Notes: generated by a model from the letters alone, not told the origin. 64,000 nucleotides of DNA from Poritiphilus flavus (GCF_009901585.1 NZ_WXYO01000007.1:248001-312000), one strand, 5' to 3'. Counted from the stretch's first letter, positions 34,667 through 43,614 are shown. Program-made: numbers and translations.

Positions 34667-36703
34667 ATGCAGACCGGAACCTTGTTACTGATTATTCTTG
34701 CCGGCCTCATCGCCCTTGCCATTGCATGGTTTCAATATTTCTATAGACCGCGAACTGGCGGAAAATTCTACCTGATATTGGCTTTTTTGAGGTTCCTGGC
34801 CGTCTTTGGTGTGCTGTTGTTGCTTATTAACCCCAGTATTGTCAAAACCGTCTATAATCTTGAGAAAACAGATCTGGTTGTCTTACTGGACAACAGCTCT
34901 TCTGTGAACAGTACCAATGCGAACTCGGAGATTGCTGAGATCTCCAGGAGATTTGGTCAAAGCAGAGAGCTATCCGACCGATTTAATCTCAATGTTCACA
35001 GTTTTGGAACCAGCCTGAATTCCCGTGACAGCCTTTCTTTCGATGAGAAAATAACCAACATAAGCAAGACCCTTGGAGGGGTAGAAGATGTGTATGGCCG
35101 AAACAATACCACGGTAGTGCTGGCAACCGACGGCAATCAGACCTATGGACCGGATTATGAGTTTTACGGTAGAAACGGTACGCTCCCGATCTATCCCGTG
35201 GTGGTGGGAGACACAACCCGTTTTGAGGATCTACGGATCGATAAGGTCAATACGAATCGCTACGCTTTTCTTAAGAACAAGTTTCCGATCGAGGTTTTCA
35301 CATCCTACCAGGGAGAACGAAAGGCTTCCGCTCTGTTAACCATAAGTATGGAAGGTCAACAATTGTATCGTGAAAGGCTTGACTTTTCCCCTGATCAAAA
35401 AAGCCATTTGAGCAATGCGTTGATCGAGGCCAGTGCAGTGGGCACCAAAAACATTAGCGTTGCCTTACAGCCATTGGAAAATGAAAGGAATAAGTTGAAC
35501 AATCGCAGGGTGGCGGTAGTTGAAATCGTGGATGAAAAGACAGAAGTGGTAATAGTTTCATCCATTCCACATCCGGATATCGGTGCCCTGAGTAAAGCCA
35601 TAACAAGTAATGAGCAACGTTCCGTAACGGTTAGAAAACCAGATGTATCCTTAAGTGAACTGGAGGAGGCCGATCTTTTTATACTTTTTCAACCCAATGC
35701 CTCTTTCAGACGGATCTACGATTTTATCTCGAAGAAAGCCGTCAATACCTGGACCATAACCGGGCCGAAGACAGATTGGGGCTTCCTGAACGGTATGGGG
35801 GGCGGCTATGAAAAGAATAGCTATCAGCAGGACGAAGAGGTTACTGCCGTAGTGAACTCCGGGTTTAGTTTTTTTGATATAAGCGATTTTTCAGTGGAAG
35901 ACTTTCCTCCATTGGAAACTTCCCTTGGAGAAGTACTCATCACCAGACCCTATGAAACCCTTTTGGGTCAGGTGATCAAAGGGGTGGAGATCAACGAACC
36001 GCTTTTGGCTATTCTCAGTTCGGGACAGCAAAAGCAGGCGGTGCTGTTTGGGGAGCATATATGGAAATGGCGTATGCAAAGCTATCGCAATGAAGGCAGT
36101 TTTGAGAATTTCGATCAACTGATCGGAAAACTACTTCGCTACCTCACTGCCACTAAACCCAATAGCAGATTGTCCCTGGAATACAGCAACAGTTATGCCT
36201 CCGGTTCCGGGGGAGCCCTGTTCACAGCCACCTACTTTGATGAGGCCTTTATCTTTGACCCTAATGCGACCATAAGTCTGAGGGTAAAACAAAAAGAGGA
36301 CACCAGCCTCAACGAGATTCCCATGCTTTTAAAAAAAGGGTATTACGAGGCAGATCTAAGTGCGCTCCCTGCAGGGGAATACCAGTTTACTGTTATGGTC
36401 AGCGATTCAGAGGTCACCAGATCCGGTCAATTTCGCATTTTGGATTTCGACGTGGAACAGCAACTGCTCTCAAGTGATTACAGAAAACTGGAGAGGCTTT
36501 CCAAAGCTTCTGGTGGAGCACTGTATTTTGCGGATCAACTGGGAGCCCTGATGGACGATCTACAGCAAAACGATAGGTTCGCCCCGATCCGTAAAAGCGA
36601 CCAAAATGTCGTATCTTTGATCGATTTTCGTATACTCCTCGGGATCATAGTTCTGGCACTTGCAGCGGAATGGTTACTGAGGAAATACAACGGACTAATT
36701 TAA
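34667..36703 (+). CDS. Membrane protein with a von Willebrand A domain
   Basis: From the ATG at 34667 (a TTG lies just upstream) the protein has 678 residues. Two N-terminal membrane helices (about 3-23 and 37-57) precede a VWA domain with a MIDAS start DLVVLLDNSSSVN (D-x-S-x-S) near residue 75. A long periplasmic region follows, and a last membrane helix near 655-672 ends the protein. This is the layout of large BatA/BatB-like membrane proteins of Bacteroidota. The metal-binding domain probably mediates protein contacts. The function is unknown. The 3' end overlaps the frame extension of the prohibitin gene, which should start at 36715. Confidence 0.82.
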   Translation: MQTGTLLLIILAGLIALAIAWFQYFYRPRTGGKFYLILAFLRFLAVFGVLLLLINPSIVKTVYNLEKTDLVVLLDNSSSVNSTNANSEIAEISRRFGQSRELSDRFNLNVHSFGTSLNSRDSLSFDEKITNISKTLGGVEDVYGRNNTTVVLATDGNQTYGPDYEFYGRNGTLPIYPVVVGDTTRFEDLRIDKVNTNRYAFLKNKFPIEVFTSYQGERKASALLTISMEGQQLYRERLDFSPDQKSHLSNALIEASAVGTKNISVALQPLENERNKLNNRRVAVVEIVDEKTEVVIVSSIPHPDIGALSKAITSNEQRSVTVRKPDVSLSELEEADLFILFQPNASFRRIYDFISKKAVNTWTITGPKTDWGFLNGMGGGYEKNSYQQDEEVTAVVNSGFSFFDISDFSVEDFPPLETSLGEVLITRPYETLLGQVIKGVEINEPLLAILSSGQQKQAVLFGEHIWKWRMQSYRNEGSFENFDQLIGKLLRYLTATKPNSRLSLEYSNSYASGSGGALFTATYFDEAFIFDPNATISLRVKQKEDTSLNEIPMLLKKGYYEADLSALPAGEYQFTVMVSDSEVTRSGQFRILDFDVEQQLLSSDYRKLERLSKASGGALYFADQLGALMDDLQQNDRFAPIRKSDQNVVSLIDFRILLGIIVLALAAEWLLRKYNGLI

Positions 36704-36714
36704 AACTATGTAAA

Positions 36715-37530
36715 ATGGACAGATTACCTAAAATAGCACTTCCGGTGGTATTTGTAATTATTCTAGCGGTCATATTTCTTTTCAGATCGTTTATCAATAT
36801 CGGCGCGGGAGAGGCCGGAGTGCTTTGGAAGCGTTTCGGTGGAGGAGTAGTTGTGGATGAACCTCCATTGAGCGAAGGGTTTCATATTGTGGCGCCCTGG
36901 AACAAAGTTTATATCTACGAAGTAAGGCAGCAGGAAGTATTTGAAAAAATGAAAGTACTTTCCAGCAACGGTTTGGATATTCAACTGGATGCCTCCGCCT
37001 GGTTTCAGCCTAAAAACGAGTTTCTGGGTAAATTACACAAGGAAAAGAGTGAACAATACAAAGAGCGGATACTGCTACCGGCCATTCGTTCGGCCGCCAG
37101 AAGTGTCGTGGGAAGATATACTCCGGAACAACTGTATTCCAGTAAGCGGGATGCCATACAGGCAGAGATCTATGAGGAAACCAAAAAGATCGTGGACGAT
37201 CAATACATTCAATTGAATGAGGTGCTGGTTCGGGACGTTACCCTGCCACCCACTATCAAGGATGCTATCGAGAGAAAGCTCAAACAGGAACAGGAATCCC
37301 TGGAATATGAGTTCCGTCTGGTAACCGCTGAAAAAGAGGCTCAGAGACAACGGATTGAAGCCCAGGGTAAGGCAGACGCGAACAAGATACTGAGCGCGTC
37401 CCTAACGGATAAGATCCTTCAGGATAAGGGAATTGAAGCCACTCTTAAACTATCGGAATCTCCCAACTCCAAAGTGGTTGTAGTAGGTTCCAGCGGAGAT
37501 GGTCTTCCCCTGATACTCGGAAACAATTAA
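36715..37530 (+). CDS. Prohibitin/band-7 family protein
   Basis: This 271-residue SPFH protein has one N-terminal membrane anchor (ALPVVFVIILAVIFLFRSFI) followed by the band-7 domain (INIGAGEAGVLWKRFGGGV, then YEVRQQEVFEKMKVLSSNGL), a coiled coil rich in Lys/Glu/Gln (LKQEQESLEYEFRLVTAEKE), and a C-terminal tail with VVVVGSSGDGLPLI. The ATG at 36715 gives the typical start; an upstream in-frame GTG lies inside the preceding gene. Prohibitins form ring-shaped membrane assemblies that modulate membrane proteases. Twelve bases separate it from the VWA gene, so they may be cotranscribed. Confidence 0.87.
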   Translation: MDRLPKIALPVVFVIILAVIFLFRSFINIGAGEAGVLWKRFGGGVVVDEPPLSEGFHIVAPWNKVYIYEVRQQEVFEKMKVLSSNGLDIQLDASAWFQPKNEFLGKLHKEKSEQYKERILLPAIRSAARSVVGRYTPEQLYSSKRDAIQAEIYEETKKIVDDQYIQLNEVLVRDVTLPPTIKDAIERKLKQEQESLEYEFRLVTAEKEAQRQRIEAQGKADANKILSASLTDKILQDKGIEATLKLSESPNSKVVVVGSSGDGLPLILGNN

Positions 37531-37544
37531 GGCGAAAAATTTTT

Positions 37545-37571
37545 TTGGATTCAAAATAAGTCCTACTTTTA
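37545..37571 (+). promoter_or_regulatory. Candidate promoter of the his operon
   Basis: TTG at 37545-37547 and TACTTTTA at 37564-37571 resemble the Bacteroidota -33 (TTG) and -7 (TAnnTTTG) boxes. The last base of the -7 box is A, and the 16-base spacing is shorter than usual. The leader ATG is only eight bases further, so the leader message would have almost no 5' untranslated region. Confidence 0.4.
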
Positions 37572-37578
37572 CGGCCTA

Positions 37579-37632
37579 ATGAGAAATAACAATACACATC
37601 ATCATTTTTGCACTGGCGCTCGGGCGAGGTAG
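37579..37632 (+). CDS. hisL: his leader peptide
   Basis: The 17-codon frame reads MRNNNTHHHFCTGARAR and then TAG. It has three consecutive His codons (CAT CAT CAT, 37597-37605), followed 58 bases later by a terminator hairpin, and precedes hisG. This is the organisation of a histidine attenuator: slow translation of the His codons when charged His-tRNA is scarce should favour an antiterminator fold. The ATG is very close to the putative promoter, so a leaderless or near-leaderless start is possible. The antiterminator pairing was not worked out. Confidence 0.88.
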   Translation: MRNNNTHHHFCTGARAR

Positions 37633-37663
37633 AAATGTATTGCTGTATTCCAAGAATATATTT

Positions 37664-37694
37664 AACCCGTTTGAGCAATCAAGCGGGTTTTTTT
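37664..37694 (+). terminator. his attenuator terminator
   Basis: Arms AACCCGTTTGA (37664-37674) and TCAAGCGGGTT (37679-37689) pair over 11 positions, with one G-T wobble, around the loop GCAA (a GNRA tetraloop). A run of seven T (37688-37694) follows. It lies between the leader peptide and hisG and not at the end of an operon, as expected for attenuation. Confidence 0.92.
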
Positions 37695-37743
37695 ATTTGA
37701 AATTTAAAGCTTAGCAAAAGCGGAAAATGCAATTTTAAAGGAT

Positions 37744-38601
37744 ATGGATAATATCAAAATAGCCATACAAAAAAGCGGCAGGCTCAACGAAGATTCTCTG
37801 AAGATATTGAAAGACTGCGGGATCGGCATTGACAATGGCAGGGATCAATTAAAGGCATCCTCCCGTAACTTCCCACTGGAGGTCTTTTACCTGCGCAATG
37901 GGGACATCCCCCAATACCTCAGGGATGGGGTAGTGGATATCGCCATAATCGGGGAGAATGTGCTGATTGAAAAAGGGGAGGATATCCAGGTAGCCGAAAA
38001 ACTGGGGTTTTCAAAATGCCGGGTATCCCTGGCGGTTCCCAAAGCTTATGAATACAATTCCATAGAAGATCTCCGTGGCAAACGCATAGCCACTTCCTAT
38101 CCCAATACGGTAAAGAATTATCTGAGCAAAAGTGGAATTACAGCGGATTTGCATATTATCAACGGATCCGTAGAAATCGCCCCGAATATTGGCCTTGCTG
38201 ATGCCATCTGTGATATCGTATCCAGCGGTAGCACACTTTTTAAGAATAATCTGAAGGAGGTGGAGGTGATGTTAAGCAGCGAGGCGGTATTGGCCGTTTC
38301 TCCTAAGATCCAACAACAACAGCAGGAAATTCTCACCAAATTATTGTTTAGGATACGTTCTGTACTTACAGCCCGTCAGTCTAAATACGTATTGATGAAT
38401 GCACCAAATGACAGCCTGGATCAGATTATCAAAATACTCCCGGGAATGCGTAGTCCTACCGTTTTACCGCTGGCTGAGGCAGGTTGGAGCAGTGTACACA
38501 CGGTAATAAACAAGGACAAGTTCTGGGAGGTTTTGGATGAATTGCGAAACGCGGGCGCAGAAGGTATTTTGGTATGCCCTATTGAAAAAATGGTACTATG
38601 A
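37744..38601 (+). CDS. hisG: ATP phosphoribosyltransferase, long form
   Basis: HisG joins ATP and PRPP in the first step of histidine synthesis and is the feedback-controlled enzyme. At 285 residues this is the long, self-regulated form with a C-terminal ACT-like domain (residues ~210-285, VLPLAEAGWSSVHTVINKDK), so no HisZ is required. DNIKIAIQKSGRLNEDSL begins the catalytic domain and DIVSSGSTLFKNNLKEV is the PRPP motif. Its stop codon overlaps the hisD ATG by four bases (ATGA). It is the first structural gene after the attenuator. Confidence 0.96.
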   Translation: MDNIKIAIQKSGRLNEDSLKILKDCGIGIDNGRDQLKASSRNFPLEVFYLRNGDIPQYLRDGVVDIAIIGENVLIEKGEDIQVAEKLGFSKCRVSLAVPKAYEYNSIEDLRGKRIATSYPNTVKNYLSKSGITADLHIINGSVEIAPNIGLADAICDIVSSGSTLFKNNLKEVEVMLSSEAVLAVSPKIQQQQQEILTKLLFRIRSVLTARQSKYVLMNAPNDSLDQIIKILPGMRSPTVLPLAEAGWSSVHTVINKDKFWEVLDELRNAGAEGILVCPIEKMVL

Positions 38602-39878
38602 AAAAGTTCATCAAACCACAGCGATCCGAATGGGAAGATATCCTGAAACGTCCGTTGAAGGAGATGAGGGATATTGAAACAGTAGTTGACAGCGTTTTTT
38701 CCCGTGTTCAAAAGGAGGGCGACGCCGCAGTGGCTGAATATACCTTAAAATTTGACGGGGTTAGCCTCACCGATTTTAGGGTAAGTCCTGAGGAATTTGA
38801 ACAGGCGGAAAGTTCGATTTCAGAGGAGTTAAAAGAGGCTATCAATAAGGCAAAAGAAAACATTGAAAAATTCCATAAAGCACAAAGGACAGCCAGGGTA
38901 GAGGTGGAGACTACAAGGGGTGTTTTATGCTGGCAGGAAAAACGAGCTATTCAAAAGGTAGGCTTGTATATTCCGGGGGGTACGGCACCGCTCTTCTCTA
39001 CTATATTGATGTTAGCCGTTCCGGCAGCTATCGCCGGTTGTGAAGAGGTGGTTTTGTGTTCACCTCCCGATAGTTCAGGAGCGATACACCCGGCAATTCT
39101 CTACACGGCCCAGCTCTGTGGTTTAGAAAAAGTCTTTAAGATTGGAGGGATTCAGTCAGTCGCGGCTATGACCTTTGGTACGGAACAGATCCCGGCGGTT
39201 TATAAGATCTTTGGGCCCGGAAACCAGTATGTGACTGCGGCCAAACAATTGGCAACCAGATATGGAGTGGCCATAGATATGCCTGCTGGCCCCAGCGAAC
39301 TCCTGGTCGTGGCCGATGGATCAGCCAACGCGACCTTTGTGGCTTCAGATCTGCTTAGCCAGGCAGAACACGGAGAAGACAGCCAGGTCATTTTGCTCAC
39401 TACCTCCACAGCCCTGCTCGAGGCTGTTGAGACTGAGATCGTTGAACAACTCCAACTGCTACCGAGGAAGGAAATTGCGGAAAAGGCCATAGGCAATAGC
39501 AGAATGATCTATGTAGAAGATGATAAGACCGCTCTGGATCTTATCAATGAATACGGGCCGGAACACTTTATTGTCTGTACAAAGAATGAAGGCTATTATG
39601 CGGATAATGTACGCAACGCGGGATCCGTCTTCCTGGGGAATTATACCCCGGAAAGCGCTGGGGATTACGCCTCGGGGACCAACCATACCTTGCCGACGAA
39701 TGGCTATGCCAAACAGTATAGCGGTGTCAATCTGGACAGTTTTACCAAGAGCATTACTTTTCAGAAGATCAGTGAAGAGGGAATTCAGGGCATTGGCCCT
39801 TCAATTGAGGTAATGGCAGAGGCAGAAGGTCTGAGGGCCCACAGGAATGCGGTTACCCTAAGGCTCAATAGCCTTTAA
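38598..39878 (+). CDS. hisD: Histidinol dehydrogenase
   Basis: This 426-residue zinc enzyme performs the last two oxidations from histidinol to histidine with NAD. YIPGGTAPLFSTILMLAVPA is the NAD-binding motif, VAIDMPAGPSELLVVAD is conserved, and the active-site region is GDYASGTNHTLPT. The length is normal. It overlaps hisG by four bases and is followed by hisC after 31 bases. Confidence 0.96.
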   Translation: MKKFIKPQRSEWEDILKRPLKEMRDIETVVDSVFSRVQKEGDAAVAEYTLKFDGVSLTDFRVSPEEFEQAESSISEELKEAINKAKENIEKFHKAQRTARVEVETTRGVLCWQEKRAIQKVGLYIPGGTAPLFSTILMLAVPAAIAGCEEVVLCSPPDSSGAIHPAILYTAQLCGLEKVFKIGGIQSVAAMTFGTEQIPAVYKIFGPGNQYVTAAKQLATRYGVAIDMPAGPSELLVVADGSANATFVASDLLSQAEHGEDSQVILLTTSTALLEAVETEIVEQLQLLPRKEIAEKAIGNSRMIYVEDDKTALDLINEYGPEHFIVCTKNEGYYADNVRNAGSVFLGNYTPESAGDYASGTNHTLPTNGYAKQYSGVNLDSFTKSITFQKISEEGIQGIGPSIEVMAEAEGLRAHRNAVTLRLNSL

Positions 39879-39909
39879 TAAAAGATTCGCATTAATCGCG
39901 ATACAGCAA

Positions 39910-40986
39910 ATGAAAAAAGACTTTAACATAAACGATCTGGTCAGGGAGAATGTAAGACGCTTAAAACCTTATTCCTCAGCCAGGGACGATTTTAAGGCCG
40001 AGAGCGATAAAGAAATGGTTTTCCTCGATGCCAATGAAAATCCCTTTGAAACAGGTATCAATCGTTATCCCGATCCCAGATCATCTGATATCAGAAAAGC
40101 ACTGGCCTCTTTCCGTGGAGTGGAAGAATCCCAGGTCATGGTAGGCAATGGAAGTGATGAAGTGCTCGACCTTCTTTTCAGAGCATTTTGTGAACCCAAT
40201 GTAGACAATTGCCTCACCATGCCTCCAACTTATGGTATGTATGGCGTTCTTGCAGGCATTAATGCCATAGAGAACCGAAAGGTTGAACTGAATGAGGATT
40301 TTCAGCCCAGGGTAAATGCGGTTTTAGAGGCTCAGGACAGTTATTCCAAACTGCTTTTCCTCTGTTCTCCCAACAACCCTACAGGAAATTGTTTTAGTGC
40401 GGACCTCATTCGGGAGTTGCTGGAAGGATTTCCCGGTCTTGTGGTCATAGATGAAGCCTATATCGACTTTTCAACTCAGGAAAGCTGGACAAAGCAATTG
40501 AGTAATTATTCTAATCTGGTGGTTACTCAAACACTTTCCAAGGCTTACGGAATGGCAGGGGTTCGCATGGGAATTGTTTATGCCAGCTCGGAGATCATTG
40601 CGGTTCTGGATAAGATCAAACCTCCGTATAATGTCAATACCCTGACACAGTCCAGAGTGAATGAACGTTTGCGAAACAAAAGCATTGTAGCCAATGAAAT
40701 TATCTCAATTTTAAGTGAAAAGAAAAAACTATCTAAAGCGTTACTTGAAATAGGTTTTATCTCCTCAATTTATCCTTCGGATGCTAATTTTCTCCTGATT
40801 AAGGTGGATGATGCGGATAGGCGCTACCGCGAAATGATAGATAGAGGCCTGGTGGTTCGGAACAGGAGTTCTCAACCGCTTTGTGAGAACACCCTGAGGA
40901 TAACAATAGGAACGCCCGAAGAAAATAAAAAATTAATCACCACTTGTAAAGCAATGGAAACATGGGACGCAAAGTACTCTTTATAG
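39910..40986 (+). CDS. hisC: Histidinol-phosphate aminotransferase
   Basis: This 358-residue PLP enzyme converts imidazole-acetol phosphate to histidinol phosphate. The fold-type I motifs are [16 protein letters not shown] and [14 protein letters not shown], in which the Lys binds [22 protein letters not shown] is the substrate arm. The 3' end overlaps the start of hisB by 25 bases, so translation of the two is coupled. Confidence 0.96.
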   Translation: MKKDFNINDLVRENVRRLKPYSSARDDFKAESDKEMVFLDANENPFETGINRYPDPRSSDIRKALASFRGVEESQVMVGNGSDEVLDLLFRAFCEPNVDNCLTMPPTYGMYGVLAGINAIENRKVELNEDFQPRVNAVLEAQDSYSKLLFLCSPNNPTGNCFSADLIRELLEGFPGLVVIDEAYIDFSTQESWTKQLSNYSNLVVTQTLSKAYGMAGVRMGIVYASSEIIAVLDKIKPPYNVNTLTQSRVNERLRNKSIVANEIISILSEKKKLSKALLEIGFISSIYPSDANFLLIKVDDADRRYREMIDRGLVVRNRSSQPLCENTLRITIGTPEENKKLITTCKAMETWDAKYSL

Positions 40987-42098
40987 ACAGAGACGGAACC
41001 ATCATTACCGAAACCAAAGACGAACAGATAGATGCCTTTGAGAAGTTGGTTTTTTATCCAAAGGTTTTTAGCTATCTGAGTCGGATTGCAAAAGAACTGG
41101 ATTTTGAGTTGGTCATGATTACCAATCAGGATGGCCTGGGAACCGATGTTTTCCCGGAGGAGAGTTTTTGGCCGGTTCACAACTTTGTACTGGAAACCTT
41201 TGCCGCTGAGGGTATAGTTTTCGATGAAGTATTTATCGATCGTACTTTCCCGGAAGAGAATGCAGCTAGCAGGAAACCTGGTACGGCCATGCTTGGGTCC
41301 TACTTTTCCGATTCTTATGACCTGGAGAACTCCTTTGTTATCGGGGATCGCCTTACGGACATGGAACTGGCAAAGAACCTGGGTTCCAAAGGTATTTTTA
41401 TTAATGACAATACGCAGTTGGGTACAGACGAAATTACAGTGAAACGAGATGAACTCGATTCCTATATCGCTTTGGAAAGCAATGACTGGGAGAAGATCTA
41501 CGAATTCCTCAAATTACCGACCCGGACCACAGCCGTCAAACGTACAACCAAAGAAACGGACATTGCTATTTCATTAACGCTGGACGGTACTGGCAAAAGT
41601 GATATACAGACAGGCCTGGCCTTTTTTGATCATATGCTGGATCAACTGGCAAGACATGGGCAAATGGATCTCGAGATCCGTGTACAAGGAGATCTTGAAG
41701 TGGATGAACACCACACTATTGAAGACACGGCGATCACGCTCGGCGAGGCATTCAGCAAGGCATTGGGTAACAAACTCGGCATTGAACGCTACGGGTTCAG
41801 TTTACCGATGGACGATTGTCTGGCCCAGGTAGCCATAGATTTTGGCGGGCGGAATTGGCTGGTCTGGGAAGCGGATTTCAAACGGGAAAAGATTGGGGAT
41901 ATGCCTACAGAAATGTTCTATCATTTCTTCAAATCCTTTACGGACGGTGCAAAAGCCAATTTGAACGTAAAAGTAGAGGGCACCAATGAACATCATAAAA
42001 TTGAAGCGATTTTCAAAGCCTTCGCAAAAGCCATTAAGATGGCAGTGAAAAGAGACGTTGAGAAAATGGTCCTGCCCAGCACCAAAGGAGTGTTGTGA
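40962..42098 (+). CDS. hisB: Bifunctional HisB: histidinol-phosphatase and IGP dehydratase
   Basis: This 378-residue fusion has an N-terminal HAD phosphatase (residues 1-~170; nucleophile Asp9 and Asp11 in [17 protein letters not shown], and [13 protein letters not shown]) that dephosphorylates histidinol phosphate. The C-terminal imidazoleglycerol-phosphate dehydratase (~195-378) has metal ligands in [13 protein letters not shown] and [15 protein letters not shown]. In the phosphatase half, the zinc-binding loop of the E. coli enzyme (with Cys and His ligands) is replaced by [16 protein letters not shown], which has no Cys or His. The gene is followed without a gap by the heptamer array. Confidence 0.95.
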   Translation: MGRKVLFIDRDGTIITETKDEQIDAFEKLVFYPKVFSYLSRIAKELDFELVMITNQDGLGTDVFPEESFWPVHNFVLETFAAEGIVFDEVFIDRTFPEENAASRKPGTAMLGSYFSDSYDLENSFVIGDRLTDMELAKNLGSKGIFINDNTQLGTDEITVKRDELDSYIALESNDWEKIYEFLKLPTRTTAVKRTTKETDIAISLTLDGTGKSDIQTGLAFFDHMLDQLARHGQMDLEIRVQGDLEVDEHHTIEDTAITLGEAFSKALGNKLGIERYGFSLPMDDCLAQVAIDFGGRNWLVWEADFKREKIGDMPTEMFYHFFKSFTDGAKANLNVKVEGTNEHHKIEAIFKAFAKAIKMAVKRDVEKMVLPSTKGVL

Positions 42099-42102
42099 TT
42101 TA

Positions 42103-42270
42103 CGATATACGATATACGATATGCGATATGCGATATGCGATATACGATATGCGATATACGATATGCGATATGCGATATGCGATATGCGATATGCGATATA
42201 CGATATGCGATATGCGATATGCGATATGCGATATGCGATATGCGATATACGATTTGCGATATAAGATATA
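42103..42270 (+). repeat. Heptamer tandem array CGATATR
   Basis: Twenty-four units of seven bases follow each other beginning five bases after the hisB stop codon. The first 21 (42103-42249) differ only at the seventh base (A or G), in the order AAGGGAGAGGGGGAGGGGGGA; the last three are degenerate (CGATTTG, CGATATA, AGATATA). It sits between hisB and the four-helix-bundle gene. The apparent ORFs in this array (YDMRYAICD-type repeats) are a consequence of the repeat. Confidence 0.95.
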
Positions 42271-42300
42271 CGAATTAGTATTCAACTGAAGTATTGAAAG

Positions 42301-42651
42301 ATGAAGGCGATTATTGAAAAGAGAACACAAGAGTTGGCAATTGAATGTTGGAGGTTTTGTGCAAGACTGCCGAATTCAAGGGAATACAATAATTATGTAA
42401 ATCAATTGCTTAAAAGTTCCAGTTCAGTTGGAGCAAATTACAGAGCTGCTCAGAGGGCCAAGTCTACGGCCGACTTTGTCAATAAGCTAAAAATTGTTGA
42501 AGAAGAGGCCGATGAAACGCTATACTGGCTGGAGATTTTTAAGAAAATAGCCGATGGGCATCAAAAGGAGATTCAAAGATTGTACAAAGAAGCAAACGAG
42601 ATTTTAGCAATTGTCGTCGCTTCAATAAAAACAGCAAAAAGTAAACTATAA
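42301..42651 (+). CDS. Four-helix-bundle protein (23S rRNA intervening-sequence protein family)
   Basis: This 116-residue protein matches the four-helix-bundle family TIGR02436/PF05635: RTQELAIECWRFCARLPNS, NQLLKSSSSVGANYRAAQRA, DFVNKLKIVEEEADETLYWL, and a last helix. Members occur in intervening sequences of 23S rRNA genes and include Avd, which assists diversity-generating retroelements. Their biochemical role is unclear, though Avd forms a pentamer that binds nucleic acid. Here it lies in the his operon exactly between two heptamer arrays, which suggests that gene and arrays may be one inserted unit. The start is ATG and the direction is that of the operon. Confidence 0.85.
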   Translation: MKAIIEKRTQELAIECWRFCARLPNSREYNNYVNQLLKSSSSVGANYRAAQRAKSTADFVNKLKIVEEEADETLYWLEIFKKIADGHQKEIQRLYKEANEILAIVVASIKTAKSKL

Positions 42652-42654
42652 ATT

Positions 42655-42965
42655 CTAATATCTAACATCTAATATCTAACCTAACATCTAATATCTAACA
42701 TCTAACATCTAACATCTAATATCTAACATCTAATATCTAACATCTAATATCTAACATCTAACATCTAACATCTAACATCTAACATCTAATATCTAACATC
42801 TAATATCTAACATCTAATATCTAACATCTAATATCTAACATCTAATATCTAACATCTAATATCTAATATCTAATATCTAACATCTAATATCTAATATCTA
42901 ACGTCTAATATCTAATATCTAATATCTAACATCTAATATCTAACATCTAATATCTAACGTCTAAT
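42655..42965 (+). repeat. Heptamer tandem array ATCTAAY
   Basis: About 44 units of ATCTAAC or ATCTAAT run from just after the four-helix-bundle stop codon. A few units are irregular (one shortened to CTAAC and two with GTCTAAY). The tract then passes into octamer-type units. Variation is almost limited to the last base, as in the CGATATR array where it is A/G instead of C/T. Confidence 0.95.
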
Positions 42966-43026
42966 ATCCAACCGTCTAACAATCCAAAAATCCAACAGTC
43001 TAACCATCTAACACTCAACAATCCAA
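42966..43026 (+). repeat. Short octamer tract before hisH
   Basis: Units such as CGTCTAAC, AATCCAAA, CAGTCTAA and CATCTAAC resemble the octamer arrays at 12.1, 15.9 and 17.8 kb. It ends at the hisH ATG and is joined directly to the ATCTAAY array. Confidence 0.75.
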
Positions 43027-43027
43027 A

Positions 43028-43612
43028 ATGAAAATCGTTATCATAGATTACGGAGCCGGAAACATTCAAAGTATCAGGTTCGCCCTTGCCAGATTGGGCT
43101 ATGATGCTGTTCTCAGCCATAGTGCCGAGGAGATCCGCCAGGCGGATAAGGTCATATTTCCAGGGGTGGGAGAAGCCAGTAGTGCTATGCAAAAACTAAG
43201 GTCCAGTGGTTTGGACTCCCTTATACCTGATCTAAAACAGCCAGTACTGGGCATTTGCCTTGGGATGCAACTCATGTGCAATTTTTCGGAAGAAGGAAAT
43301 ACCGATGGTTTGGGCATCTTTGACGTGAATGTGGTCAGGTTCAACGGGAATGTTAAAGTACCTCAGATAGGATGGAACCAGATAAGCAGCCTGAAGACGG
43401 AACTTTTTCGTGACATCCCGGAGCAGCAGTATATCTACCTTGTACACAGTTATTACGCTCCCTTGTGCCAGGATACCATTGCTGAATCAGACTATTCACT
43501 CCGTTATAGTGCAGCCTTGGGAAAAGACAACTTTTATGGGACCCAGTTTCACCCGGAGAAAAGTAGTACTGTGGGCGCGGAGATATTGAAGAACTTTATA
43601 GAAAGAACCTGA
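43028..43612 (+). CDS. hisH: Imidazole glycerol phosphate synthase, glutaminase subunit
   Basis: This 194-residue class I glutamine amidotransferase supplies ammonia to HisF, which closes the imidazole ring. The catalytic Cys is in VLGICLGMQLMC and the His/Glu pair in GTQFHPEKS. IDYGAGNIQSI is the conserved start. It is preceded by the repeat array and stops three bases before the GNAT gene. Confidence 0.96.
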   Translation: MKIVIIDYGAGNIQSIRFALARLGYDAVLSHSAEEIRQADKVIFPGVGEASSAMQKLRSSGLDSLIPDLKQPVLGICLGMQLMCNFSEEGNTDGLGIFDVNVVRFNGNVKVPQIGWNQISSLKTELFRDIPEQQYIYLVHSYYAPLCQDTIAESDYSLRYSAALGKDNFYGTQFHPEKSSTVGAEILKNFIERT

Positions 43613-43614
43613 GC

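Noticed and set aside
37545-37743. T-box or other riboswitch before hisG
   Set aside because: A leader peptide with His codons plus terminator explains the region; no T-box or ligand-binding motif was seen.
42058-42330. Open frames on both strands encoding YDMRYAICD- and SHIAYRI-type repeats
   Set aside because: They arise from the CGATATR array; the period 21 gives a 7-residue repeat in every frame.
42103-42965. CRISPR array
   Set aside because: The repeated units are seven bases long and abut each other, with no spacers and no cas genes.
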